Source of the DNA: Candidatus Brocadia pituitae
GTDB taxonomy: Bacteria > Planctomycetota > Brocadiia > Brocadiales > Brocadiaceae
Reading direction: 5' to 3'
DNA: 64,000 bases
Assembly (NCBI GenBank): GCA_017347445.1
Contig: AP021856.1
Location: forward strand, 2,674,613-2,738,612
The notes beneath the pieces were generated by a model that saw nothing but the letters and a program-made list of their open reading frames with translations, was not told where the DNA came from and did no database searches. Shown piece after piece: positions 55,579 to 64,000 of the stretch; within the stretch, counting starts at the first letter, position 1, and each line of letters begins with the position of its first letter. The position numbers were made by a program, and so were the translations under genes.

Positions 55579-57069
55579 TCACAACTTGTTCTTTCGGCAT
55601 ACCAGTCGAGAAAATTCTTCCAGCCAATCTTTAGCTATAATGTTCCAATCATATAACAACTCAGCTCTACACCGAGCTTCGTGACTTAATCGTTGCCAAG
55701 CCTCCTCATTCTGCATAAGATCAACAACCGTTTCTACAAAATGCTGCCCAAATTCGGCGGTGTAAGGATCCCCGGGAATAAGATATCCGCTTACATTGTT
55801 TAGCACAGTTTCTGACAAGGCGGCCAGTGTACTGGCGACAACCGGAGTTCCTGATGCCTGGGCTTCGATTGCAGCGATACAAGATGTTTCATAAAAAGTA
55901 CAAGGATATAACATCAGCCTGGCAATTGATAGCTCTGTTGCTAAGGAAGCCTTATGCATGCTACCCCGCATAAACACTCCCGGCTGCTGTGTCAGTTGAG
56001 TAACCGTACTTTCAATCCTATCGTCAGGTAATTGATAGGTATAAATATGCAACTCGGCATCAGGAATTCTTTGACGGATATGTGGGAATAGGCGCAGCAA
56101 CACATCCAACCCGCGATTGGGACGACTGACATAAACAAGGCGGTTGCGATTTCTCCTTTCGCGAGGTCTAAAAACCGTTAGATCTACGCCATTTCGAGTT
56201 AAAAAAAAACAATCGTTAGGTATATTAAAATAACGAGACCATTCATCCCTTTGCCAGCGGCTGATAGCAAAGATACTGTCCAGCGATAAGCAGCCAGGGT
56301 TCTCACCTTCTAAAAATGCTACGTTGGTATGATCATGTATCCAAAGAATGCGCATTTTTGCATTCAATGCAATTTTAAATGGACGCATTGAACGGGATGA
56401 AATAAATACCGGCATTGAATATTGCTGACGATAGATATGGAAATCAACAAGATTGGCATAATACACACCATCATAATCGCCTGGTTTATCGCAATTACAA
56501 AACACTCTCACCCGAAACCCATTTGAAGCAAAGACGCGCGCTATAAAAACAAGGGCACTTTCACTTCCGCCGAGCCCTCTCTCTTCTATAGTTCTACCGT
56601 GAAAAGGATGACCTCCCGTGTAGAATACAATATCAGCCTTATCCCCTATCACAGCTTGTCCCAGCGCAAAAGAAACATTTTTTATACCTTCATAAGCGGC
56701 GGCAAATTCAACGTCGCGCATAATTGTATTACGAAAAGCTTGATACGCTTCAGTATAATTTCCAGATTGCAGGTATAATTGTCCCAGATAATTGTGAGGA
56801 TTTGCAAAAGTAGGATCGGCACTTATACTGCGATGTAATAGATTTAATGCATGTTTTCTTTGGCCAAGCAAGTCAGCAACAACTGCAGCATTAAAAAGCG
56901 CCCTAGGTTCTTCAGGATACATATCGAGCATCCTTTCAAACAAAGATGCGGCTTGACGTAATCTCCCCTGCTTCGTTAGTTCAATACCCTGTTGAAGAAG
57001 TAATTCAATAGTCACTTTTATTCTGTGTGCATTGTAAAACAAATAATACGTATAAAGATCGGGTGGCAC
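55579..57069 (-). CDS. TPR-glycosyltransferase (GT4-like) fusion
   Basis: A 496-residue protein with N-terminal TPR units (LLQQGIELTKQGRLRQAASL, NPHNYLGQLYLQSGNYTEAY) and a GT-B domain with VYVSRPNRGLDVLLRLFP and a C-terminal YETSCIAAIEAQASGTPVVA motif. The track start is a GTG five bases after the preceding gene's stop with little ribosome-site support; an internal GTG codon near 57016 is an alternative. It is convergent with flaG. Confidence 0.85.
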   Translation of the reverse strand: MPPDLYTYYLFYNAHRIKVTIELLLQQGIELTKQGRLRQAASLFERMLDMYPEEPRALFNAAVVADLLGQRKHALNLLHRSISADPTFANPHNYLGQLYLQSGNYTEAYQAFRNTIMRDVEFAAAYEGIKNVSFALGQAVIGDKADIVFYTGGHPFHGRTIEERGLGGSESALVFIARVFASNGFRVRVFCNCDKPGDYDGVYYANLVDFHIYRQQYSMPVFISSRSMRPFKIALNAKMRILWIHDHTNVAFLEGENPGCLSLDSIFAISRWQRDEWSRYFNIPNDCFFLTRNGVDLTVFRPRERRNRNRLVYVSRPNRGLDVLLRLFPHIRQRIPDAELHIYTYQLPDDRIESTVTQLTQQPGVFMRGSMHKASLATELSIARLMLYPCTFYETSCIAAIEAQASGTPVVASTLAALSETVLNNVSGYLIPGDPYTAEFGQHFVETVVDLMQNEEAWQRLSHEARCRAELLYDWNIIAKDWLEEFSRLVCRKNKL

Positions 57070-57074
57070 CTTGA

Positions 57075-58280
57075 TTACTTTTTATTCGTGAGACATGCTG
57101 CAAGGCCATAACGAGCATTTTCTAATGAAGGGTCGATAGCAAGGGCATGTTCATACATCTTTTCAGCCTCTTTTTTATCGCCATACAAAAAACGACAGTT
57201 TCCCAGCAATACATAAGGTAATGCCACTAAAGGATTGTACTCTAATGATCTGGCAAAATCTTTTTCTGCATCTAATATATCACCTGAGGCGCTGCGGCAG
57301 CTCCCTAATTCCAGATATATTTGGGCCATATTCAGTTCAACGCTTGGGAGCATCCCTGTCTCTCCCTTATTAATTTGTATTGTATGCTCAAGATGAACGA
57401 TTGCTGCTTTATATTGTTTGTTAACAACAGACACCGTTGCAAGGATATAGGCAGACAACGGATTGGCAGGGTCATAATATGAAACCATCTGAGCATGGTA
57501 TTCAGCTTTTGCAAAATTATCCAATTCCAGGTAAAGTTTAGCCAAGCCCAAATGCACCTGGCCTATAAGTTCACGCTTGATGTTTCCTTTGTCCAAATCA
57601 AGGGCATGGTGAAATGAACGAAGCGCAGCATCCTTCTTTCCAAGCTCACAGTAGGTCGTCCCTAAATTAAAATATAGAAAAGGGTCATGCTGAACATTTT
57701 CCAATTCAAGCAAGAGGTAGCGGAGGTTCCTTGCCGCACGGCGCCTTTTTTTTTCTTCATTGATTGCATAAGCCCAATGATTAAATACGATGTCCGTACG
57801 TAATACTTTTCCCCCCAATCGCTCGATGGAAGGCAAAATCTGCTCATGTATTTTACCTACAAAACGGATATCTTTATGTCGACGAAAGATACGACAGTAT
57901 TCGCTGTAGTATGCAGTGGCAATGTTGTTTATTTGTTGAGGAATGCACTGACGTATTGTAATGCCCATGACATCCTTTCTTTTCATTACATCTCGGATTT
58001 TACTGGCATTTACTCTGTCAATAGCTTCATCTGCATCGATGTAAAGGATCCATTCACCACGCGCATACATGATGGATTTGTTGCGCGCCGCTGAAAAATC
58101 TTCTGTCCATGGAAATTGATACACTTGTGCATGATATTTTCTGGCTATTTTTATTGTTTCGTCAGTTGAGCCAGTATCTACAACTATGATTTCGTCTACA
58201 AACGTACTAATACTTTCTAAACAATATGGCAGAAGGAAAGCTTCGTTTTTTACAATGATGCATGCAGATAATTGTATCAT
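57075..58280 (-). CDS. GT2 glycosyltransferase with C-terminal TPRs, paralog 4
   Basis: A 401-residue protein of the same class as the three plus-strand paralogs: SACIIVKNEAFLLPYCLESI, IIVVDTGSTDETIKIA, YIDADEAIDR, then TPR units. It lies downstream of flagellin 2 and is separated from it by a strong hairpin. The pairing of a GT2-TPR gene with each flagellin is notable. Confidence 0.9.
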   Translation of the reverse strand: MIQLSACIIVKNEAFLLPYCLESISTFVDEIIVVDTGSTDETIKIARKYHAQVYQFPWTEDFSAARNKSIMYARGEWILYIDADEAIDRVNASKIRDVMKRKDVMGITIRQCIPQQINNIATAYYSEYCRIFRRHKDIRFVGKIHEQILPSIERLGGKVLRTDIVFNHWAYAINEEKKRRRAARNLRYLLLELENVQHDPFLYFNLGTTYCELGKKDAALRSFHHALDLDKGNIKRELIGQVHLGLAKLYLELDNFAKAEYHAQMVSYYDPANPLSAYILATVSVVNKQYKAAIVHLEHTIQINKGETGMLPSVELNMAQIYLELGSCRSASGDILDAEKDFARSLEYNPLVALPYVLLGNCRFLYGDKKEAEKMYEHALAIDPSLENARYGLAACLTNKK

Positions 58281-58293
58281 AAATTTATAAAGT

Positions 58294-58341
58294 ATCCCCT
58301 ATTATCCTCTTATGATCTAAGAAAGAAGGATAATAGGGGAT
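58294..58341. terminator. 15-base inverted repeat after flagellin 2
   Basis: Perfect arms ATCCCCTATTATCCT and AGGATAATAGGGGAT. The T-rich flank is better on the plus strand (TTATTTTTTG) than for the flagellin 2 transcript, so on the minus strand it may act as a weak terminator or mRNA-end stabiliser. Confidence 0.65.
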
Positions 58342-58368
58342 TTATTTTTTGTTATCTTTAGAATGCCT

Positions 58369-59298
58369 CTATTTGAAAAGGCTGAGAATGGCCTGAGGGC
58401 CAGAATTTGCCTGTGCAAGCATCGAACTGGACGTTTGTTGCAATATTTGCAACTTCGTCGACTCCAGTTGTTCATATGCCATATCAGCATCTTCAATTCT
58501 GCTTCTGGCTGCTTCTGTATTCGTTTGTGCTACAGTTAAGGTCGATTCCTGATAAGTGAGCCTGTTTACCACTGCACCAATATAACTCAGAGCCCCAGAT
58601 ACATCAGCAATTGCACTGTCGAGTCTGCCCATTAATACATGTGCAGATGCAGAAGATCCCAATAAGGAACCTGCAAGCGTATTTCCGCCAAGGCGCGTAG
58701 CACCACTACTTGTATCAAGCCTTAATTGACTCGAACGAAAACCTGTATTGCCACTTTCAAGGCTAACGTTGCCCGTCTTTAGCAGGTTGAATTGTAACAA
58801 ATCGTTGGTAGAGCTATTGCCAGAGCCAATCTGAAATTTGAACAGGACATTGCCTGCAGTAGCGTTGCTTGAAGCGGTGCCATTAAATATATTTTTAGAA
58901 TTCCATGTGGCCTGTTGGACTTCAAGGTCGATTTGATTAGACAATTTAGCAAGTTCTGCTTTAATGGCGGTACGCTCTGACGTGCCGAGTGAATCATCCG
59001 CAGCCTGGATTGACTTTGTCTTCATTTGTGTTAGGATGTCAACGATATTATTCAGGTGTCCTTCGCCTACGGCCAGGAGATTTTTCGCTGATCCAATATT
59101 GTTTAATGCTTGCCCAAGTCCCTTTGCCCGGACATTCATTTTTTTAGCAATGCTGTACCCGGCAGCATCGTCAGCAGCATTATTAATCCTTTTACCTGTA
59201 GCAAGGCGTAATTGCGCAACAGACAGTCGATTATTTATATCAGTTAATGACCGCAGAGCATTTAAAGCACCAATATTGGTGTTTATTCTTGTACTCAT
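58369..59298 (-). CDS. Flagellin 2
   Basis: A 309-residue flagellin with the same termini and central domain layout as flagellin 1 (INTNIGALNALRSLTDINNR at the start, SMLAQANSGPQAILSLFK at the end). The proteins are highly alike but the DNA differs at many third positions, so the duplication is not recent. AAGGAGG precedes the ATG. I found no good sigma-28 promoter before it. Confidence 0.96.
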   Translation of the reverse strand: MSTRINTNIGALNALRSLTDINNRLSVAQLRLATGKRINNAADDAAGYSIAKKMNVRAKGLGQALNNIGSAKNLLAVGEGHLNNIVDILTQMKTKSIQAADDSLGTSERTAIKAELAKLSNQIDLEVQQATWNSKNIFNGTASSNATAGNVLFKFQIGSGNSSTNDLLQFNLLKTGNVSLESGNTGFRSSQLRLDTSSGATRLGGNTLAGSLLGSSASAHVLMGRLDSAIADVSGALSYIGAVVNRLTYQESTLTVAQTNTEAARSRIEDADMAYEQLESTKLQILQQTSSSMLAQANSGPQAILSLFK

Positions 59299-59499
59299 AC
59301 TTAAACCTCCTTGATGAAAAATAATTAAATAAATTGTCTCCTGTATTCGTCAAATATTATGGCTTTATCTGGTTACCCACGACACCAGCATTTATAATAT
59401 TACTGTGATTTATTTCTATCCATCCAGGAATTATGAAACATGTAATAATCTGTAAGCAAAAATATACAAATAAACCAGAAACAAGCAATTAATCCATTT

Positions 59500-61197
59500 T
59501 TAACTTACAACGGCTACTTCCGCATTATCCTTATGCGGTACTTCTATGGATTCTTCAAATGAATTCATATGCATAAACTTAATAAATTTCTTTAATAACT
59601 CTTTGTCATAATTTCCGTCTTTTTCATTTACCATCCGTTGAAAAACCCGGAAAGCAGGGTTGGTGTCTTTTTCCAATATCTTTGATAACTCCACCTCATA
59701 TTCATCCAAAATGCGGGCAATGCGGCTATAACAATGAATCTCTTCCCCCTTTAAGCCGTCCGGATATCCTTTTCCATCATATTGCTCATGATGTTGCTTC
59801 GAAATGAGACTCGCTTCTCTCGCTAAATTACCCGTATTAGATAACAAAACGAAACCCATATCGGGATGTTTCCGTAGCGTTTCTTTTTCTACTTTTGTTA
59901 ACTCATCATATTCCTTTTTCTGGGTATGAGAATCTATTCTTATCTTTCCAATGTCATGAAATAATAAACCGCTACCCAAAGACAAAAGATTACTTGCAGA
60001 AATACCCAAATACTGCCCAAACAACAAACCCATTACTGCAACATTTACTGAGTGATTAGAGATATTTCCATTGTACTTGAGTACTTTTATCAGACTTGAA
60101 TAAATCCCTTTGTCTTTTGAGATTAAGTCCAAAATAACTGTTATCAATTCCTTGCCTCTTTCGATGACAACAAAGATATTTGAGCTTTTTATAGTATCTG
60201 TCAACATATTTGTCGCTATATTGTAAATGATCTCAATCTTTTCCTGTCGCGTAGTCAGCACATCATTTAGTATCTCATCAAGGTTCGCTTCCATGTATCG
60301 GAGGTATTGAGCATTTCCATTTTTTGCGACGAAAATTTTATTGATATTTTTCTTTACGAAAGATTCTTTCCGTTCATCATCAAACAGTTTATTACCTTTG
60401 CAATATAATAAATAGTTAATTTCTTGATTTACCACCGTTTGCAAATATAAATCACATTCCGTAAACGCACCGGTCTTTATACTTTTTAATGTCACTGGTA
60501 AATACTTACTGTCCTTATCGTGATATGTTGTAGTAAGTTGGTCTACCTTCTTAGAATTTTTCAGCCTTGAATAAAGATCAGAATCTTTTATCGCAATAGC
60601 TGTATAGTCTGCAATCATTTCCAAAAATTGAATATCACCATCTGTATAAAACTCTCCGGACTTTTTATTAGTAACACTTATTACCCCAATAACCCTACCC
60701 TGTACTTTCATGGGAACACAAAGGAATGTATTGCCAGAAAGCCACCACGCTTGCTGTTTATCAAAGCGGCAATCTTTCGCGTAATCATTAGCAATGACTG
60801 TTTCATCGTTCTTTACAATCCAGTCAATTGGATTTTTACCATTTTTGAATATCTTATTATTTACCGTTAAATTTGGAAGCCCTGTTGAGGCTTTTACATG
60901 TGCCTCTTCTGCCGTAACGAAAGCAATCATTCCCGATAAACTATTTGTCCTATTAACGGTGAGATGATTAACAAGCGGAAACAATCTATCTAAATCAAGC
61001 ACCGAGATTAAGGCCTGTCCTATCTCCCTCAAGTTTAATTCTTCAGCAGTCTCATAAAAATTATTCCTTAATCTACTTGCATCACGAGCATTTTGTAATA
61101 ATTGATGTAATTTAGTAAGACATTTAATATCGTGTAATGTGTCTTGAACGGTCCTTATATCTTCAAGAACGGTTGTATGTAAAGTAGCTGTAGTCAT
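59500..61197 (-). CDS. GAF plus HD-GYP protein, predicted c-di-GMP phosphodiesterase
   Basis: A 565-residue soluble protein. A GAF sensory domain (about 45-200) is followed by a linker with a PilZ-like/DUF3391-like feel and an HD-GYP domain: LLFHDIGKIRID and QHHEQYDGKGYPDGLKGEEI are complete. It should hydrolyse c-di-GMP in response to a small ligand or redox state. AAGGAATATTCT precedes the ATG. Its position beside flagellin 2 suggests a role in motility control. Confidence 0.92.
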   Translation of the reverse strand: MTTATLHTTVLEDIRTVQDTLHDIKCLTKLHQLLQNARDASRLRNNFYETAEELNLREIGQALISVLDLDRLFPLVNHLTVNRTNSLSGMIAFVTAEEAHVKASTGLPNLTVNNKIFKNGKNPIDWIVKNDETVIANDYAKDCRFDKQQAWWLSGNTFLCVPMKVQGRVIGVISVTNKKSGEFYTDGDIQFLEMIADYTAIAIKDSDLYSRLKNSKKVDQLTTTYHDKDSKYLPVTLKSIKTGAFTECDLYLQTVVNQEINYLLYCKGNKLFDDERKESFVKKNINKIFVAKNGNAQYLRYMEANLDEILNDVLTTRQEKIEIIYNIATNMLTDTIKSSNIFVVIERGKELITVILDLISKDKGIYSSLIKVLKYNGNISNHSVNVAVMGLLFGQYLGISASNLLSLGSGLLFHDIGKIRIDSHTQKKEYDELTKVEKETLRKHPDMGFVLLSNTGNLAREASLISKQHHEQYDGKGYPDGLKGEEIHCYSRIARILDEYEVELSKILEKDTNPAFRVFQRMVNEKDGNYDKELLKKFIKFMHMNSFEESIEVPHKDNAEVAVVS

Positions 61198-61519
61198 AGA
61201 ATATTCCTTACCAGATAATTAATTTCTGTAAAATGAGTTATTTGATTTTAAGCAAGACAAATGCCAATTTATCTTTGTCAATAAGATGCCACATAAATAA
61301 TTACAACTTATTATAAATTAAGAAGTTAGCATTTTATAAAACAACACACGAAGCTGTAAAGAACGGGCAAATTCTTAAACATTCGGTATTGTATGTATAA
61401 ATTTTTCCGATACCGGGGGAAAAAAGATACGGAACTTCGTTATCACAGGAAGGATTTTAGTGTGGTTAGAAGATGATCATATTGGAGAGACTAAAACATT
61501 TTGCAGATTAAATACTTTA
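61198..61519. other. Spacer between two HD-GYP genes
   Basis: AT-rich, with no gene seen. It should contain the promoter of the GAF/HD-GYP gene; a TTGACA occurs at about 61276-61281 on the minus strand but without a matching -10 at the right spacing. Confidence 0.45.
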
Positions 61520-62479
61520 CTATTTTACTTGATTGAGAAATAGTATAAAATCTATAAATAATTCTTCGTCAAAACTGCCGCGCATCTCATCTCGCATAAT
61601 TTTCAAGGCCGCAAATGGATTTCGTGCATCGCTATAAGATCTTCTCGTAGTTAATGCGTCATATACATCTATAATAGCCGCTATCTTACCATACTCGTGA
61701 ATAGCATTACCCTGTAATCCGTTTGGATAACCCTTTCCATTCATTCTTTCATGATGTTGCATAACGGGAAAAAAAGCCACGTCTTCGATACCACCCACGT
61801 GAAATAATATCTCCGCACCAGATACAACATGCGTTTTCATTTCCCCAAACTCTTCATCGGTTAGCTTACCTTTTTTATTAATGATCTGAGAAGAAACCTG
61901 GGTTTTGCCTATGTCATGCAACAATAACCCTACTCCAAGGGCATTCATGTCTTCACATTTCATATTTAAATATCTCGAAAAGAGTAAACCTAATACTGAT
62001 ACATTCACCGAGTGTGTATAAGTATAGTAATCATAAGATAGCATCTTGATAATTGCTGAAGCACTTTTTTCTCTAATAATGATATCTATAGTATTACTTA
62101 CCCAATCCTTAACACGTTCTACATACACACCTGAACGGGGGTTATTGAAGATATCCTCCATAATATTTTTTGCAATATTATAAGCTACCTGCACTTGTTC
62201 TGTATTACTTATGATATTTTTTTTGATGATTTTTTTAAGGCTGGGTTCAAGATATTTTAAATATACTTTATGATCGCTTTTATGGATGTATAAGTTTTCA
62301 ATATTGTGTTTCTGTAACCCATCAATTTTATCTTGTCCAACTGCGTTTATTCCCGTACAAAATAATACATATTTAATTTCATCGCCTTCACAATTTTTTA
62401 TATAAAGATCGCAACCGATAATTGTATCAACCAGAATTGTACTCAATGGGACCGGCATATACTCATCTGATGTATTCAT
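61520..62479 (-). CDS. HD-GYP domain protein
   Basis: A 319-residue protein with an N-terminal domain of about 90 residues and an HD-GYP domain: LLLHDIGKTQV is intact, and HHERMNGKGYPNGL has Asn where HHExxDG is usual. Activity may therefore be modified. The N-terminal half resembles that of its neighbour at 59500-61197. It starts four bases after the stop of a small gene that follows fliA, so it appears to be co-transcribed with fliA. Confidence 0.9.
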   Translation of the reverse strand: MNTSDEYMPVPLSTILVDTIIGCDLYIKNCEGDEIKYVLFCTGINAVGQDKIDGLQKHNIENLYIHKSDHKVYLKYLEPSLKKIIKKNIISNTEQVQVAYNIAKNIMEDIFNNPRSGVYVERVKDWVSNTIDIIIREKSASAIIKMLSYDYYTYTHSVNVSVLGLLFSRYLNMKCEDMNALGVGLLLHDIGKTQVSSQIINKKGKLTDEEFGEMKTHVVSGAEILFHVGGIEDVAFFPVMQHHERMNGKGYPNGLQGNAIHEYGKIAAIIDVYDALTTRRSYSDARNPFAALKIMRDEMRGSFDEELFIDFILFLNQVK

Positions 62480-62483
62480 TTTT

Positions 62484-62744
62484 CTATGCCTTTACATCAA
62501 TGATATTTCCACACTGATTTTCACTTTCATGCTTATTATGGCGACCTTCTTCTCTTTCGTGCTTGTTTAAGATTGATTCGTGGTCTGTGTCTGCAACCGC
62601 CTCCTCCTGCGCCTTAGGATCTTTCTTTTCTCTCTTTTTTTTTCTGCATTCAAAACCACTATCCTGTTTTCGCTCATTAACGACATTCTGCGCAGAGGCA
62701 CACCGGAATATATGGTCTTCCTCTCTCAGTTTAATATCATCCAT
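62484..62744 (-). CDS. Small charged hypothetical protein in fliA operon
   Basis: An 86-residue, very Lys/Glu/Asp-rich protein (KKKREKKDPKAQEEAVAD). GGAAAG lies before the ATG. It sits between fliA and the HD-GYP gene with tight spacing. Small charged proteins at this location occur in other flagellar operons, but I cannot assign a function. Confidence 0.65.
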   Translation of the reverse strand: MDDIKLREEDHIFRCASAQNVVNERKQDSGFECRKKKREKKDPKAQEEAVADTDHESILNKHEREEGRHNKHESENQCGNIIDVKA

Positions 62745-62777
62745 AATCTTTCCGTATACAAAAAACCGATATCGTAC

Positions 62778-63542
62778 TTAACAAACGTTCAACGATATCT
62801 TATTCATCTTTGCCCGAAGCAAGAATAACGCCTTGTGATGAAGTTGAGATATTCTTGATTCCGAGATACCCATTATCTCACTGATTTCTCTTAACATAAG
62901 ATCCTCAAAATAATACAAGCTAATTACCAGTCGTTCTTTTTTAGGAAGCTCTGCAATGGCATTTGCCAATAGTGCTTTCTCTTCTTTTGATTCTAAATCC
63001 CGTAACGGGTCGTGTGACTTAGGATCTTTAATTTCCTGGCATCTATTTCCCTCTTTATTATTATCTGATTTTTGGTAATACTCTTCCAAAGATAAAAACG
63101 TGCCCAGGCTAATTCCCGCCAATAATTTTTCCCATTCTGCAGGATTCATTTTAAGCTCAGCAGCGATCTCTTCCGACCTTGGAGGTCTGTTTAATTTCTG
63201 CTCTAACGATATGTATGTCTCCCTCACCATTGTTGCTTTGTCCCGCATGGAACGAGGCAACCAATCCTGGGAACGTAAATGGTCTAAAATTGCGCCTCGT
63301 ATACGGGAGATAGCATACGTTCCAAACTTTGTATTATTCTTTGCATCATATTTTTCTGCTGCTTCCATAAGACCAAGAATACCGTATTCTATAAGATCTT
63401 CTTTATCAACAAACGAAGGTAAATAAACCATGATTTTACCTACCACATACTTAACCAAAGAAATATTTTCCGTGATCAGTTTATCACGTTTCATTAAACT
63501 TGCATCCATATAACCTGATTTACTTTTATTTACCGCGCTCAT
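62778..63542 (-). CDS. fliA: Flagellar sigma factor 28
   Basis: A 254-residue sigma factor with regions 2 (KEDLIEYGILGLMEAAEKYD, then FGTYAISRIRGAILDHLRSQDWLPRS), 3 and 4 (LPKKERLVISLYYFEDLMLREISEIMGISESRISQLHHKAL). This is the FliA/WhiG class and should read the sigma-28 promoter at 51077-51103. AAAAGGAAA precedes the ATG. Confidence 0.95.
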   Translation of the reverse strand: MSAVNKSKSGYMDASLMKRDKLITENISLVKYVVGKIMVYLPSFVDKEDLIEYGILGLMEAAEKYDAKNNTKFGTYAISRIRGAILDHLRSQDWLPRSMRDKATMVRETYISLEQKLNRPPRSEEIAAELKMNPAEWEKLLAGISLGTFLSLEEYYQKSDNNKEGNRCQEIKDPKSHDPLRDLESKEEKALLANAIAELPKKERLVISLYYFEDLMLREISEIMGISESRISQLHHKALFLLRAKMNKISLNVC

Positions 63543-63566
63543 TTTCCTTTTCCTTTATAAAAAACT

Positions 63567-63833
63567 TTATTTGGTATTATGATCGATTCCATGCTCATTC
63601 TTATGAGAAATGGAATCATGCATTTGGTCAGATTCAGCACTTGAAACCGTTTTTGACACACTTACAATATATCTCACAAACAAATGACTTAACACACCAA
63701 CAATGCACACAATCACCATACTTCTTGCGGCCAATATTGGAAGGGATACCCCTGACATTAACCCGATAAAGCATGAAGAAAAAAAGACAATCACCATAAG
63801 ATAGATACGCGCCTGGGATAATAAATATTCCAT
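63567..63833 (-). CDS. Small two-helix membrane protein upstream of fliA
   Basis: An 88-residue protein with two hydrophobic helices (LMVIVFFSSCFIGLMSGVSL and MVIVCIVGVLSHLFVRYIV) and a polar, His-rich tail. GGAGG precedes the ATG. It is 24 bases before fliA, so it belongs to that operon. No family is recognised. Confidence 0.72.
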   Translation of the reverse strand: MEYLLSQARIYLMVIVFFSSCFIGLMSGVSLPILAARSMVIVCIVGVLSHLFVRYIVSVSKTVSSAESDQMHDSISHKNEHGIDHNTK

Positions 63834-63962
63834 TCAAACACCTCCGTTAAAGCGAAATAATGTTTCGATTCCCTCCCCAACAAGATATGCCTACAACAAA
63901 TCCTGAGACATTTTTGTTGATTTACCCGTATTAAAAGTTGTCCTCTGCCGGTTTGTAGAATT

Positions 63963-64000
63963 CTAAACAATTCCATCCGCGATTCTTTTAAAATATCCTT
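63963..64000 (-). CDS. 3' end of a gene continuing outside the window (candidate)
   Basis: On the minus strand the last bases read GYFKRIADGIV and then a stop. That ending would suit a MinD/FlhG-type ATPase, which often sits just before the fliA region, but eleven residues cannot prove it. Confidence 0.3.
   Translation of the reverse strand, partial: GYFKRIADGIV

Noticed and set aside
57063-57082. TGGCAC resembling half of a sigma-54 promoter
   Set aside because: The matching TTGC element is missing at the required spacing.
63791-63976. 61-codon minus-strand frame at the right end
   Set aside because: It overlaps the well-supported start and ribosome site of the small membrane protein and has no family resemblance.
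1-64000. CRISPR arrays, rRNA genes and transposase genes
   Set aside because: No regular repeat-spacer arrays, no rRNA-like sequence and no transposase ORFs were seen.

Overview
The window looks like chromosome from a Gram-negative, flagellated, exopolysaccharide-producing bacterium of moderate to low GC. The style resembles anammox Planctomycetes (Brocadiales-type), with many short palindromic repeats, ORF-less group II introns and flagellin glycosylation genes mixed with TPR glycosyltransferases. That placement is inferred from gene style; there is no rRNA here to confirm it.

Region 1 (about 0.2-9 kb, minus strand) is a signalling and exopolysaccharide block. It holds a hybrid histidine kinase, a free HPt protein and a response regulator with GGDEF and HD-GYP-like domains, which together can form a phosphorelay. 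Upstream is a cellulose-synthase-like glycosyltransferase with PilZ-like domains, followed by a small ORF and a membrane TPR protein. Region 2 (9.4-15.6 kb) has a flavin oxidoreductase, UppP and a four-gene operon: FtsX-type permease, ATPase, polytopic Cys-containing membrane protein and NosL-like protein. Region 3 (15.7-23.6 kb) is accessory DNA: a GC-rich subtilisin-like protease with unusual flanking domains, a TonB receptor, toxin-antitoxin genes and two tandem group II intron relics.

Region 4 (23.6-27.1 kb) is the most novel part. A radical SAM/SPASM enzyme lies downstream of a 206-residue protein with an uninterrupted Cys-Gly-Cys-Gly-Cys-Gly-Cys-Gly-Cys block. Upstream is a broken or frameshifted small CGGC-motif gene. 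Ahead of all three sits a cyclic-dinucleotide (GEMM-I class) riboswitch-like aptamer followed directly by a terminator hairpin. This looks like a second-messenger-controlled peptide modification locus. I do not recognise it as a described family.

Region 5 (27.4-40.3 kb) is mostly housekeeping: RecQ, a SUMF1-type protein, a PfkB kinase, a YbgC-type thioesterase, HflC/HflK, DapA, a TPR protein, TsaD, a CtpA protease and tRNA-Phe. Region 6 (41-64 kb) is a flagellar and glycosylation island. It contains glycosyltransferases, several fused to TPRs; a UDP-GlcNAc 2-epimerase; and two flagellins in opposite orientation enclosing fliD, a FlgN/FliT-like gene, fliS, flaG and two more glycosyltransferases. 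It ends with two HD-GYP proteins and sigma-28 (fliA). A perfect sigma-28 promoter precedes the first flagellin. Cyclic-di-GMP turnover and sensing recur through the window: GGDEF, HD-GYP, PilZ-like domains and the riboswitch.
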